The notes: generated by a model from the sequence alone, not told the origin. A stretch of 64,000 nucleotides of DNA from Rhodovibrio salinarum DSM 9154 (GCF_000515255.1 NZ_KI911559.1:967548-1031547); one strand, 5' to 3'; shown: positions 52,497 to 61,947, counted from the first letter of the stretch. Numbers and translations: made by a program.

Positions 52497-53267
52497 ATGT
52501 TCACGATGGACGAATTCGCCCTGACCGGTCGGACGGCGCTGGTCATCGGCGGTACTGGCGGGATCGGGCGGGAGATCGCACTCGGCTACCAGGCGGCCGG
52601 CGCCACGGTGCTGGTGGCGGGCCGCAGCCAGGACAAGCTGGACGCGATGGCGCGCGAGCTTGGCGGCACGGGCACGCCGCCGCTCACCTATGCCACGGAC
52701 GTGCGCGCGGTGGACGGACTTACCGCGTTGGCCGACCGGATCGGGCAGGATCACGGGGGCATCGATCTGCTGGTCAATTGCCAGGGCACGACGGTGATCA
52801 AGCCGGCGGTCGAACTAACGGAAGCGGACTACGACACGATCCTGGAAACCAACCTGAAGAGTGTCTTCTTCGCGTGCACCACCTTCGCGCAGCGGATGCA
52901 GCGCCAGGGGGGCGGTGCGATCATCAACATTACCTCGCTCGCCGCCCACTCCGGCTGGGCCAACGCCGCCGCCTACGGCGCGAGCAAATGGGGGGTCGCC
53001 GGGATTACGCAAAGTTTCGCTGCCGAATGGGGGCAGTCCGGTCTGCGCGTCAACGCGATCGCCCCCGGCTTTTTTATGACCGAACTGAATCGGGAAAAGA
53101 TGTCCGACGAACGCAAAGCGGAAGCGCGCCGGCGGAGCGCGCAGCAGCGGATGGGCGACTTGTCGGAGCTGGTCGGTGCGGCTATTTTCCTAGGCTCCGA
53201 TGCGGCGCGCTTCGTAAACGGCGCCACCCTCCGGGTCGACGGTGGCTACCTCGCTTCCGGGATATAG
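52497..53267 (+). CDS. Short-chain dehydrogenase, gluconate-5-dehydrogenase-like
   Basis: The 256-residue SDR has ALVIGGTGGIGREIALGYQA, LLVNCQGTTVIKPAVELTEA, the active-site INITSLAAHSGWANAAAYGA then SKWGVAGITQSFAAEW and RVNAIAPGFFMTELNRE, ending in a typical NGATLRVDGGYLAS. Family members include gluconate 5-dehydrogenase and other keto-sugar reductases. The ATG at 52497 follows GGGAG; an ATG five codons earlier is in-frame. It opens the plus-strand side of the island (SDR, GntR, MFS), so it likely acts on the same sugar-acid chemistry as the divergent operon. Confidence 0.87.
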   Translation: MFTMDEFALTGRTALVIGGTGGIGREIALGYQAAGATVLVAGRSQDKLDAMARELGGTGTPPLTYATDVRAVDGLTALADRIGQDHGGIDLLVNCQGTTVIKPAVELTEADYDTILETNLKSVFFACTTFAQRMQRQGGGAIINITSLAAHSGWANAAAYGASKWGVAGITQSFAAEWGQSGLRVNAIAPGFFMTELNREKMSDERKAEARRRSAQQRMGDLSELVGAAIFLGSDAARFVNGATLRVDGGYLASGI

Positions 53268-53323
53268 GCCCGGCATTTGGCCGGCGCCCCGCGCGTCCGA
53301 TCGCTTTCAAGCAAGGGCGACAG

Positions 53324-54379
53324 ATGCCGGCCAACCATCCGCCATCCGACACGGTCGGTGGAGAAGCTCGGGTACGCGGGACCGTTCCCCGGCTGTATCA
53401 GCAAGCGTTCGACGAACTCGCCCGCCAGATCCGCGATGGGATATCTGTGCAAGGCACACGCCTGACCGAAGCCGGCGTGGCGAGCCAATTCGGTATCAGC
53501 CGCGCGCCGGCGCGCCGGGCCCTGGCGGAGCTCGCGCGCTGCGGCTTCGTCGCTAAGGCCGACGGTCGGGGCTACGTCGTGCTGTCGATCGAGGATGCGG
53601 GCAGGGCACCTGCTGACCCGGGCGTCGTCCAGACGGCCCGGACGCCGTCCGACGCCGCGGCCACCGCCGATGGGACGACGCGGCTGGCCCCGCCCTCCAG
53701 CTGGGCGCGCATCTACGACGACGTGGAGCGCGAGATCGTCGCCCGCATCGCGTTCGCGAGCTGGCGCGTGAACGAGGCGGCCATGGCCCGCCACTACCGG
53801 GTCAGCCGGACGGTCACGCGGGAAGTGTTGGGCCGTCTGCAGCAACAGGGCCTGATCCGCAAGGATGGACGCTCCCGCTGGTACGCTCCGGCGTTGACGC
53901 CGAAGCATGTGGGCGAACTCTACGAAGTGCGCGGGCTGCTCGAACCGGTCGCGTTGGTCAAGGCGGCACCGTTCGTTCCAGCGGATTTCCTGGCAAGCAT
54001 GCGCGCGCATCTGGAACACGCGCAGACGCATGCCAATGCGGTCACCGGCGCGACGTTGGACGCGCTGGAGACGGAGATGCACGTTCAGCTCCTCGGCTAT
54101 TGCGATAACCCGACGCTGATGCAGGCGATTGATCTGCAGCAGTCCTTGCTGATCGCGCACCGCTTCCTCTACCGCCAGACGTCGCGTCTGTTCGAGGGCG
54201 AACCGTTCCTGCCGGAACATTTGGAGATCGTGGACCGGCTTGAACGCGGCCGTCCGGACGCGGCCGCCGAGCAACTGGAACACCATCTTCGGGTCTCGCG
54301 TGATCGGGCCCTGCACCGGATCGATGCCATTAATCAACAATATGAGCCGGACGGCCTGTCCTATTTGGACAGGCTATAG
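53324..54379 (+). CDS. GntR/FCD transcriptional regulator with two winged helix domains
   Basis: The 351-residue protein has a first GntR-type winged helix (about 15-90, RLYQQAFDELARQIRDGISV, QFGISRAPARRALAELARCG, FVAKADGRGYVVL), a linker rich in Ala/Thr/Pro, a second one (about 125-200, SWARIYDDVEREIVARIAFA, HYRVSRTVTREVLGRLQQQG, LIRKDGRSRWYAP) and an FCD ligand-binding domain (about 205-340, YEVRGLLEPVALVKAAPFVP, ALETEMHVQLLGYCDNPTLM, EHLEIVDRLERGRPDAAAEQ then LEHHLRVSRDRA). Usual FCD regulators are 220-250 aa with one DNA-binding domain. Probable local repressor of the island. Confidence 0.85.
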   Translation: MPANHPPSDTVGGEARVRGTVPRLYQQAFDELARQIRDGISVQGTRLTEAGVASQFGISRAPARRALAELARCGFVAKADGRGYVVLSIEDAGRAPADPGVVQTARTPSDAAATADGTTRLAPPSSWARIYDDVEREIVARIAFASWRVNEAAMARHYRVSRTVTREVLGRLQQQGLIRKDGRSRWYAPALTPKHVGELYEVRGLLEPVALVKAAPFVPADFLASMRAHLEHAQTHANAVTGATLDALETEMHVQLLGYCDNPTLMQAIDLQQSLLIAHRFLYRQTSRLFEGEPFLPEHLEIVDRLERGRPDAAAEQLEHHLRVSRDRALHRIDAINQQYEPDGLSYLDRL

Positions 54380-54509
54380 GGGCGGTTGGCCCGCCGATCC
54401 TCAGGCGCCATGCGTCCTTTCAAGGGGCCGGATGCCACGCTGGCCGTCGGAGGGTGTCGGCTGGTAAAGACCGGGCATCCGCTCCACCCGTTTTCCGGCA
54501 GGTCCGCCC

Positions 54510-55829
54510 ATGGCTGTACGATCCGTCCCCGGCGCCGGCGATACGACCGCCAGTGCGGCGTTGCGTATCTGGGCGCTGCTGTTCGGTATGGCGGCGATGC
54601 TGGCGGGCAATGGGCTGCAGTCCAGCCTGCTGGGCCTGCGCGCCGACGTGGAGAATTTCGGCGGGACGGTCACAGGCCTGATGATGTCGGGCTATTTCGT
54701 CGGCTTCTTCGCCGGTTCGATCCTAACGCCCAAGCTGATCCGGCGGGTCGGGCATGTGCGTACCTTCGCCGCGCTGGCCTCGCTCGCGTCGATCGCGATC
54801 CTGATTCATAGCGTCCTGGTGCTGCCGTCCGTCTGGACGGTGATGCGGCTGGTCACGGGGTTCAGCTTCGCCGGGCTGTACGTGGTCGCGGAAAGCTGGC
54901 TGAACGACAGCGCCAGCAACGCGCTGCGGGGCAGTTTGCTCGCGGTCTACATGATCGTCAGCTACCTCGGTCTCGGGGCCGGGCAGGTGATGCTGAACGT
55001 GGCGTCGCCGGACGGCTATGCGCTGTTCATCCTGTGCTCCGTCGTGATTTCCTTCGCGCTGATTCCGATCTTGCTGACCGCGGCCCCGCAGCCGGATGCC
55101 TCGGCGCCTTCACCGCTCAGCGTGCGCGCGTTGATCCGGATTTCGCCGCTGGGCATGTTCGGCTGCTTCGCTACGGGGATCGCGAACGGCGTGATCCTGG
55201 CGATGGCGGCCGTCTATGCCCGGCGCGTCGGTCTGGATGTTGGCGGGGTATCGGGGTTCATGGTGGCGATCGTGCTGGGCGGCGCCATTTTGCAATGGCC
55301 GATCGGCAAGTTGTCTGACCTGGTCGATCGGCGGAAGGTGATCCTGCTGACCGCCGTTCTGAGCGCGGTCGCGCCAATCGGACTACATCTCGCCGCCAGC
55401 GGGTCGTTGAGCGCGTTTCTCGTTGCTGGTGCGGTAACCGGAGGCCTTGCGCTCAGCCTGTACCCGTTGTTTCTGGCTTATACGAACGACTGGCTGGAGC
55501 CCCGCCAGATGATCGCCGCCAGCAGTACACTGGTGCTCGCCTACGGGGCAGGAGCGATTTTTGGTCCGTCCGGGGTGGGCTGGTTGATGGATCGTTTCGG
55601 ACCCCTAGGTTTTGCCGCCTATCTGGCGGCCATCCACGTGGCGATTGCCCTGTTCACGCTCTACCGCATGACCCGTCGCGCCGCTCCGGAGGCGCAGGAA
55701 GACTATGTGATCGGCCCCGTGCAGGCGTCCCCGACCGGAGCCTATTGGGCGGAAGCCCTGGTCGAGGAAGAGTCCGACCAGGACTCAGCCGAAGAGTCAT
55801 CGGACCGGTCGCGCGGCACCGGCCGGTAG
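54510..55829 (+). CDS. Major facilitator superfamily transporter
   Basis: The 439-residue protein has 12 helices, with the MFS loop motif GSILTPKLIRRVGHVRTFAA between helices 2 and 3 and GKLSDLVDRRKVILLTAVLS between helices 8 and 9. Other helices include VTGFSFAGLYVVAESWLNDS and LGGAILQWPIGKLSD. Resemblance is to the YcaD-type group. The C-terminal tail (about 400-439) is acidic and Ser-rich. It ends the plus-strand side of the TRAP/dehydrogenase island, so its substrate is probably related; export or uptake direction is not visible. Confidence 0.85.
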   Translation: MAVRSVPGAGDTTASAALRIWALLFGMAAMLAGNGLQSSLLGLRADVENFGGTVTGLMMSGYFVGFFAGSILTPKLIRRVGHVRTFAALASLASIAILIHSVLVLPSVWTVMRLVTGFSFAGLYVVAESWLNDSASNALRGSLLAVYMIVSYLGLGAGQVMLNVASPDGYALFILCSVVISFALIPILLTAAPQPDASAPSPLSVRALIRISPLGMFGCFATGIANGVILAMAAVYARRVGLDVGGVSGFMVAIVLGGAILQWPIGKLSDLVDRRKVILLTAVLSAVAPIGLHLAASGSLSAFLVAGAVTGGLALSLYPLFLAYTNDWLEPRQMIAASSTLVLAYGAGAIFGPSGVGWLMDRFGPLGFAAYLAAIHVAIALFTLYRMTRRAAPEAQEDYVIGPVQASPTGAYWAEALVEEESDQDSAEESSDRSRGTGR

Positions 55830-56257
55830 CTCCGCGAGGTCCGATTGCGTCCGATGGCCGTGGCGCGGCAATGAGACGCAGGCGCTCACGGTATGTGTGT
55901 GGGCGGGAGTCACGCAAAAGAGGTGACAGTTTTCGGGTTTTGCCCTGGCGTGGCAGCTTTCTACCCCGTTGGAACGGGCAATGCTGTGTAGATAAACGGA
56001 TACCTTGTGACAGGGATGGTGCGCGGAGGGGCTCTGGGCGTACCTGCTAGATACGCCCGGAGGTCGCCTGAATTCGCAGTTTCCTGGGCTGTGGCAGGAA
56101 TAACACGGACTCGCCACAAGACATCTTCCGTGCTCCTCGCCACGTTTAGTACAGCCGAGACCACCGGTCCGGCCGGCCGGCAGATTGGGGGTCGCTGGGG
56201 TCTCCGACAGAGAGCGCGGCATGGCGGCCGGCGGGCTCAGCGCTCACTCGAGAGGGG
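55830..56257. other. 430-bp region without recognised genes
   Basis: No coding frame of good quality. A small stem (GGGCGTA / TACGCCC, 56037-56058, loop 8 nt) and an opgH-locus promoter may lie here. Nothing else stands out. Confidence 0.4.
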
Positions 56258-56776
56258 ATGGAACAAACCGTGGCTTTCGAACCGACGACAGCAGAACACC
56301 TTCCCGTCACCGCCGGCGAACCGGCCGGCGAAGAGGTTGAAGATCGCCGCCTGTGGGAATGGGTGGTGCGCTACGCACCGGCAGACCGGCCAACTCAACG
56401 TGCCCTCTACCGCGCGTGCCATGATGCGCTGAAGGAGGTGCGCGTCGACGCCCGCGAGCCTGATGGCGGCCGCCTGATCCCGCGTGTGGTCGAACGCACG
56501 CTGGACCGCTATCTGGCGCGACTGTTGGGCACGGCGGAGCCGCGCAGCCGCCGCGAGCGGGCGAAGATCAAGGTGCTTGCGATGACGCAGCGCCGGGCCC
56601 CCGTGTATCGCCCCGCCCCCATCCAGAGCGTGACTCCGCTCAGCATGGCCGGGCCCAATCCGCGCAACAGTCCGATCGCGGCGAACACCGATACGGTTGC
56701 AAGCCGTCGGCGCATTCCGGCACCGCTGCTGCCGCCAGAGGCGCCGTTGGACATGCCCGAACAGGATCTGAGCTAG
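56258..56776 (+). CDS. Protein of unknown function preceding opgH, resembling a detached OpgH N-terminus
   Basis: The 172-residue protein has an acidic N-terminus, a helical middle (DRRLWEWVVRYAPADRPTQR, VVERTLDRYLARLLG), a basic Arg-rich stretch and a Pro-rich end that finishes PAPLLPPEAPLDMPEQDLS. That end resembles a motif (LPPEAPLxMPEQxL) I recall near the N-terminus of OpgH of Xanthomonas and relatives. The downstream opgH ORF lacks such an N-terminus and lies in the same frame, separated by two stops (TAG at 56774-56776 and TGA at 56813-56815). It could be a natural split of the N-terminal cytoplasmic part, a pseudogenised fusion, or a distinct gene. Start ATG is preceded by GAGAGGGG. 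Confidence 0.6.
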   Translation: MEQTVAFEPTTAEHLPVTAGEPAGEEVEDRRLWEWVVRYAPADRPTQRALYRACHDALKEVRVDAREPDGGRLIPRVVERTLDRYLARLLGTAEPRSRRERAKIKVLAMTQRRAPVYRPAPIQSVTPLSMAGPNPRNSPIAANTDTVASRRRIPAPLLPPEAPLDMPEQDLS

Positions 56777-56890
56777 AGAAAACGCGCGCTGAAGGCCGGC
56801 ACGGCCTTCGCCTGATATCTCTTCTGCTCTGGAAAGCGCGGGCATGCCAGCAATGTGCGTGACCCCACCCAGCCAGGCGAAAGGCCTGTC

Positions 56891-59011
56891 ATGACGACAA
56901 CCGACCCGACAAGTTCCCCTGCCAGCATGATCACGGCGGCGGCGCCCCCCGCTGACGGTCCTTCCAGCGGACTCGCAGCCCGGCTGGGCCGTGCCGTGAT
57001 CGCGCTCGCTATCCTGCTGACGGGGGCTGTGGGGACGGCCGTTCTGGTCGACCGGTTGGGCACTGGGGGGCTTGATGCGGTCGAGATTGCCCTCGTGGTG
57101 CTATACGCGGTGTTGATCCTGTGGATCGCATCCAGCTTCTGGTTCTGCTTGGTGGGCGGCATTTGGTGGCTGAACCAGCGCCGACTGACCGGCACGGCTG
57201 CGCAGCACGTCCCGGAACCGGATGCCCGCGCGATTCCGGCGACGCCCGATGGGCGTGCGCGCACCGCGGTCCTGATGCCGGTTTATAACGAGCCGGCGGA
57301 CCGCGTTTTCGCCGCCATGCAGGCGATCTATGAAAGCGCCCGCGCCGCCGGGGGGCTGCATCTATTCGACTTCTATGTGCTGAGTGACTCGACCGATCCC
57401 GAGCATTGGGTCTGGGAGGAGCGTTGCTGGCTGCATGTGACCAGTGAACTGGACGCCGACGGTAAGCTGTTTTATCGCCGCCGGCAGGACAATACTGGCC
57501 GCAAGCCCGGCAACATCGCCGAGTTCTGCCGGCGCTGGGGCGGGCACTACGACTACATGGCGGTGCTCGACGCTGACAGCGTCATGGACGGCCGCACGCT
57601 GGTCGAAATGGTTCGGCGGATGGATGCCGATCCCGGTACCGCGTTGCTGCAGGCGTGGCCGCGGCCGGTGAGTGGGCGTACCCTGTTCGCCCGGCTGCAG
57701 CAGTTCTCAGCGTCGCTGGTCGGTCGTCTGGTGGTGGCGGGGCTCGGCTGGGTCTCGGGCCGGGGCAGCACCTATTGGGGCCACAATGCGATCATCCGCG
57801 TTGACGCCTTCACGCAGTGCTGCGGCCTGCCCAAACTGAGCGGCAAGCCGCCGCTGGGCGGCGACATCCTGAGCCACGATTTCGTCGAGGCCGCGCTTCT
57901 GGTGCGTGGCGGCTGGGCGGTGCGGATTGCGCCCGACCTGGGCGGCAGCTACGAGGAAGCGCCGCCCAACATGCTGGAATCCCTGAGCCGCGACCGGCGG
58001 TGGTGCCAGGGCAACATGCAGCACTTGCGCGTGCTGTTCGCCCGCCGGCTGCATTGGATGAGCCGGGTCAACCTGCTGGTCGGGATCATGAGCTTCCTGT
58101 CCGCCCCGCTATGGGTGGTGTTCGTCACGCTGACGATCATCGAGGCGAGCAGCTCCGACTTCTGGGAGCGGATTTCGGCCGTGGCGGAGGTCACGACGCA
58201 GCCGATTGGCCCGTTTGGCATCGACATGCTCGCGGTGGTCGCTCAGGAGACGGAGGTGGTCAGCCTACTTGCGCTGGCTGTGGTATTGCTGCTTGGGCCC
58301 AAGCTGATGGGCGTTCTCCTGGTCGGCTTCGACCGCACCTTGCGGCGCAGCCACGCCGGTTTTGGGCGGCTGTTCGCCGGGCTCGTGCTGGAGGTCGTGC
58401 TGTCCGCGTTGGCGGCGCCGGTGATGATGGTGATGCACGCCCGTTTTGTGGTGGAGGTGCTGGCCGGCCGCGCAGTGAAATGGTCTGCCCAGCAACGCGA
58501 TGCCGACCGGGTTTCCTGGGGAGAATGCTGGCGGGCGCACAGGGTGCCGACGCTGCTGGGCGTCGTGTTGGCCATCAGTACGGGGATTTACGCGCCGACG
58601 CTGTTCTGGTGGCTATCGCCGGTCGTGTTGGGTCTGCTGGTGTCCGTACCGTTGTCCTACATGATGGGGCAGGCGGACGCGGGCGCCTGGCTGCAGCGCC
58701 GGGCGTTGCTGACAACGGCCGAGGAATGCGAGAAGCCGGACGTGCTTGCGCGTTGTGCCGCCTTAGTTGCGGGGACGCCGGGCCTGGAGCGGCCTGGTCT
58801 GGCGCAAGCGATCGCGGATCCGTGGCTGAACGCCGTCCACATCGCGATGATCCCGCATTCCGACCGGCCGAGTCCGCCCAACCCGGCGCTCAAGGATGCG
58901 TTCGCGCGTGCCTGCCGCGATGGGCTCAACGCGCTCAGCGCGGAAGACTGGCGCTTGGTGCTCGCCGACCCTTCGGCCACCCGCGAACTGCATCTGGCGG
59001 GTGCGAAGTAG
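56891..59011 (+). CDS. opgH: OpgH/MdoH-type glucan glucosyltransferase (osmoregulated periplasmic glucan backbone)
   Basis: The 706-residue membrane glycosyltransferase builds the beta-glucan backbone. Helices occur near 30-50 and 65-90. The GT2 core has RTAVLMPVYNEPADRVFAAM, FYVLSDSTDPEHWVWEERCW, MAVLDADSVMDGRTLVEMVR, SGRGSTYWGHNAIIRVDAF, HDFVEAALLVRGGWAVRIAP and DRRWCQGNMQHLRVLFARRL (QxxRW-type). Five to six C-terminal helices follow. It is shorter at the N-terminus than many homologues (no PPEAPL segment; see the 172-aa ORF upstream). Start is the ATG at 56891 behind AAAGG; a GTG at 56855 is possible. opgG, its usual partner, is absent. Confidence 0.92.
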   Translation: MTTTDPTSSPASMITAAAPPADGPSSGLAARLGRAVIALAILLTGAVGTAVLVDRLGTGGLDAVEIALVVLYAVLILWIASSFWFCLVGGIWWLNQRRLTGTAAQHVPEPDARAIPATPDGRARTAVLMPVYNEPADRVFAAMQAIYESARAAGGLHLFDFYVLSDSTDPEHWVWEERCWLHVTSELDADGKLFYRRRQDNTGRKPGNIAEFCRRWGGHYDYMAVLDADSVMDGRTLVEMVRRMDADPGTALLQAWPRPVSGRTLFARLQQFSASLVGRLVVAGLGWVSGRGSTYWGHNAIIRVDAFTQCCGLPKLSGKPPLGGDILSHDFVEAALLVRGGWAVRIAPDLGGSYEEAPPNMLESLSRDRRWCQGNMQHLRVLFARRLHWMSRVNLLVGIMSFLSAPLWVVFVTLTIIEASSSDFWERISAVAEVTTQPIGPFGIDMLAVVAQETEVVSLLALAVVLLLGPKLMGVLLVGFDRTLRRSHAGFGRLFAGLVLEVVLSALAAPVMMVMHARFVVEVLAGRAVKWSAQQRDADRVSWGECWRAHRVPTLLGVVLAISTGIYAPTLFWWLSPVVLGLLVSVPLSYMMGQADAGAWLQRRALLTTAEECEKPDVLARCAALVAGTPGLERPGLAQAIADPWLNAVHIAMIPHSDRPSPPNPALKDAFARACRDGLNALSAEDWRLVLADPSATRELHLAGAK

Positions 59012-59045
59012 GAATAAGATGAGCCTGTGTTCGGAAAAGGGGAGG

Positions 59046-59618
59046 TTATTCCGCGAACAGCGGGCCGAAGCTAACGGTGTAGGTGGCCATCAGGCTATCG
59101 GATCCGGGATTTTCGTCGTGGAGGTGGGCGTTCGAGACGTGTTGCAGCGAGACGCCGACCAGATCGTCCCACGGCAGCCGGTAGCCGACGTAGAGTTCGC
59201 TCATGAACTCCAACGTACCGCCCAAATCCCGGCTATCACCCTCTTCCCAGACGGCGACGTTGGTGCCCGGCCAGATCACGATGTTCTCGAATGGCCGAAT
59301 GTCGAGGTACAGGCCAACGTGGCCTAAGGCGCCGCCATCGGTGTTGATGCGGGCGCCGATCTGCGGGCCGACACCGCGCCAGATGTCGCCGGGCTCAGCG
59401 TCCATCGTCAAATAGCGAACGCCCGGCCGGTAGATGGCCCCAAAATCGACCGCTTCGTGCTCTTGATCGAAGACGTCGAACATGCCCACGCCGAGTTGTA
59501 GATGGTCGCGGGTGGGCAATGGCTCTGCGTCCTGGGCCACGACCGGGCCGGCGGCCGCGAGGCCCAACAGAAGGGTCAGTCCAAACGCCGCCGTGCGGCC
59601 TATCTCTTGCGCAGCCAT
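59046..59618 (-). CDS. PagL-like acyloxyacyl hydrolase (lipid A deacylase family)
   Basis: The 190-residue protein has a signal peptide (MAAQEIGRTAAFGLTLLLGL then AAAGPVVA, cut near 29) and a predicted outer-membrane beta-barrel. The family motif with the catalytic His160 and Ser162 is in GVSLQHVSNAHLHDENPGSD, with DFGAIYRPGVRYLTM, GARINTDGGALGHVGLYLDI and GTLEFMSELYVGYRL matching alphaproteobacterial acyloxyacyl hydrolases. PagL removes the 3-O acyl chain of lipid A; activity and target are not proven here. It converges on opgH, both envelope genes. Confidence 0.82.
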   Translation of the reverse strand: MAAQEIGRTAAFGLTLLLGLAAAGPVVAQDAEPLPTRDHLQLGVGMFDVFDQEHEAVDFGAIYRPGVRYLTMDAEPGDIWRGVGPQIGARINTDGGALGHVGLYLDIRPFENIVIWPGTNVAVWEEGDSRDLGGTLEFMSELYVGYRLPWDDLVGVSLQHVSNAHLHDENPGSDSLMATYTVSFGPLFAE

Positions 59619-59771
59619 TTTAGCCCCCGACACATCGATCCAAATGCGTGCCCGCCAGTTCCCCGCAGCAGGCCTGAACACCGCTTTAGCTTAAGTGTTG
59701 AAAGTTCACAATTGTCTTCTGCACGGTATCGATTGCCGGGCGGCTTCCGCCAGATGCCTTTGTAGCCCGGT

Positions 59772-60848
59772 TTAGCGCGTGGCTTGGGAGGTGTCGGAGA
59801 GGAAGGCGCGCATCGTCTCGGCCACGACCGCACGCTCCAGGTCGCGGACGATAAAAACCAGTTGGGTGCGCCGGTCGCCGTCGTCGGGCCAAGCGGGCAG
59901 GGCGGCCGGCGGGTGAAAGACGTGCTGCACGCCGTGAACCACCACCGGCCGCTGTTCGCCCTCGACGTTCAACAGACCTTTGATCCGCAGCAGGTGCTGG
60001 CCGTAGGTGCTGACCAGCATCTCCATCCAGTTGGCGAAACGCTCCCAGTCGACCGGGGCATCCCAGGTCAATGTGAAGGCATGGATGCGATCATCGTGCC
60101 GATTCGGGTCGTGGCCATGATCGTGACCGTGGTCGTGCCCATGCCCATGTTCATGCCCATGGTCCGTTTCGGCGTAGGCTTCGGCCGCCAGCCAGCGGCG
60201 TACGTCGGCGCTCTTGGTTTCGGGATCGTATAGCCCGGCATCGAACAGCCGGTCGGGATCCACTTCGCCGTGTGCGGCACGGATGCGCGGAGCGGCGGGA
60301 TTGAGCGTGGCCAGGCGGCGCTCCAACGTGGCCAAGGACGCCGCGTCGCTCAGATCGGTTTTGGTGAGCACGAGCCGGTCGGCGACGGCGGCCTGCTTCA
60401 CCGATTCTTCCTGATTGTCCAGCGTCGTCGATCCTGCGGCCGCGTCGACACACGCAACCACCCCGTCCAGCCGGTAATCGCGCTGGACCATCTCGTCGTG
60501 CATCAGGGTGTGCAGGATCGGCGCGGGATCGGCCAGGCCGGTGGTCTCCACCACCAGGCGCTTGAAGTCCGGCACGTCGCCGCGAATGCGGCGGGTGGAG
60601 AGCTGCTGCAGCGTCTTCACCAGATCCCCGCGCACGGTACAGCACAGGCACCCGGAATTCAGCAGGATCGCATCCTCGCGCGCGCTCTCGACCAGCTGAT
60701 GGTCCAGGCCGACGTCGCCGAACTCGTTCACGATCACCGCTGTCTCCGCCATCTCCGGGCGGTGCAGCAGGTGGTTCAGCAGCGTCGTCTTGCCGCTGCC
60801 GAGAAAGCCGGTGAGCACGGTGACCGGGATTTGGTGGCGGCTTTCCAT
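59772..60848 (-). CDS. CobW/COG0523-family GTPase (metal chaperone) with a His-rich segment
   Basis: The 358-residue G3E GTPase has the P-loop [20 protein letters not shown] (about 9-28), the metal-binding CxCC in [17 protein letters not shown], the switch [18 protein letters not shown], the guanine-recognition [10 protein letters not shown] and a C-terminal CobW domain ([20 protein letters not shown]). Between the domains lies a stretch (about 228-254) of repeated His-Gly/Asp units with about a dozen histidines, able to bind several Zn2+ or other metals. It is thus a likely zinc or cobalt chaperone. It follows ctaA by 4 bp on the same strand. Confidence 0.9.
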   Translation of the reverse strand: MESRHQIPVTVLTGFLGSGKTTLLNHLLHRPEMAETAVIVNEFGDVGLDHQLVESAREDAILLNSGCLCCTVRGDLVKTLQQLSTRRIRGDVPDFKRLVVETTGLADPAPILHTLMHDEMVQRDYRLDGVVACVDAAAGSTTLDNQEESVKQAAVADRLVLTKTDLSDAASLATLERRLATLNPAAPRIRAAHGEVDPDRLFDAGLYDPETKSADVRRWLAAEAYAETDHGHEHGHGHDHGHDHGHDPNRHDDRIHAFTLTWDAPVDWERFANWMEMLVSTYGQHLLRIKGLLNVEGEQRPVVVHGVQHVFHPPAALPAWPDDGDRRTQLVFIVRDLERAVVAETMRAFLSDTSQATR

Positions 60849-60852
60849 CAGG

Positions 60853-61947
60853 CTAACCTCGCGCAGGCGTCGGGGTGTTACTTGTCGGGCTGAGCCGGGT
60901 CAGCGCCCAGACGGTGAGCGCCAGCAGCGTCAGCGCGCCGGCTTGGTGTGCTGCGCCCAGCCAGACCGGCACGACCCATAGCAGCGTCCAGATGCCAAGG
61001 CCGAGCTGGCCCAACGCCGCCAAGGCCAGCAGGTCGAATGCCCGGCGTGCGGTCGCCGCCAGCGGGCGCGTGCGCGCCCAGCCCCACAGGCCGAGGGCGG
61101 TAATGACGGTCAGGACCGCCAGGACGCGGTGGTTGAACTGCACCGCGGCCGGGTTCTCGAACGGGTTGGCCCAGGTCGGCTCGCGGATCCAGTAGCCACT
61201 CGGCACCCATTCGCCAGCCATCTTCGGAAAGGTGTTGTAGGTCAGGCCGGCGTTGATCCCGGCGACCAGGGCGCCTGCCAGGATGGTCGCCGCGAGCAGA
61301 CCGGCGAAAGCGCGCAAGCCGGTGCGCAGGGCGCGTGCGCCGTCGCTCTGCGCGGGCGCGGGGGCGAGCAGGCCGAAGGTGATCCATAAGACGTAAGCGT
61401 AGATCGCGAGCGCCAGGCCCAGGTGGGCGGCCAGGCGATACTGGCTGACGTCGGTGCGCTCGGCGAAGCCGCTGGCGACCATGTACCAGCCGACGAGCCC
61501 TTGCAGCCCGCCCAGCGCGAACATCGCGATCAGGTGCGGGGTCAGCGCGCGGGAGATCTTGCGGCGGAAAAGCAGGATCAGGAAGCCGCCGGCGAACACC
61601 GCCCCGATCAGCCGCCCCCACAGGCGGTGGATCCACTCCCACCAGAAGATCTCCTTGAAGTCCGCCAGGCTCATGCCGCGGTTGATCTGCTGGTATTCGG
61701 GAATGGTCTTGTAGAGCGCGAACAGGCGCTCCCATTCGTCGTGGCTGAGCGGCGGCAGGGTGCCGGAGATCGGCGCCCATTCCATGATCGACAGCCCGGA
61801 CTCGGTCAGGCGTGTGATCGCCCCGATCACCGCCATGGCGAAGATCATGACGGCGACCGAGAGCAGCCATAGCCCAACGGCACGGTCACCTGCCTGGTTC
61901 GGGACCCGCCGGTCGGCGCGGTCGGAAGAAGCGGCCAGCGTACTCAT
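60853..61947 (-). CDS. ctaA: Heme A synthase
   Basis: The 364-residue membrane enzyme oxidises heme O to heme A for aa3 cytochrome oxidase. It has about eight helices. Key segments with the heme histidines are [60 protein letters not shown] then [40 protein letters not shown] and [20 protein letters not shown]. The ATG at 61947 is preferred over a longer reading. The CobW-type GTPase follows 4 bp after its stop, so the two form an operon; no other cytochrome oxidase genes are in the window. Confidence 0.95.
   Translation of the reverse strand: MSTLAASSDRADRRVPNQAGDRAVGLWLLSVAVMIFAMAVIGAITRLTESGLSIMEWAPISGTLPPLSHDEWERLFALYKTIPEYQQINRGMSLADFKEIFWWEWIHRLWGRLIGAVFAGGFLILLFRRKISRALTPHLIAMFALGGLQGLVGWYMVASGFAERTDVSQYRLAAHLGLALAIYAYVLWITFGLLAPAPAQSDGARALRTGLRAFAGLLAATILAGALVAGINAGLTYNTFPKMAGEWVPSGYWIREPTWANPFENPAAVQFNHRVLAVLTVITALGLWGWARTRPLAATARRAFDLLALAALGQLGLGIWTLLWVVPVWLGAAHQAGALTLLALTVWALTRLSPTSNTPTPARG

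Noticed and set aside
56037-56058. Small stem GGGCGTA/TACGCCC
   Set aside because: Short stem with an 8-nt loop and no T-run or neighbouring gene end; may be chance in GC-rich DNA.
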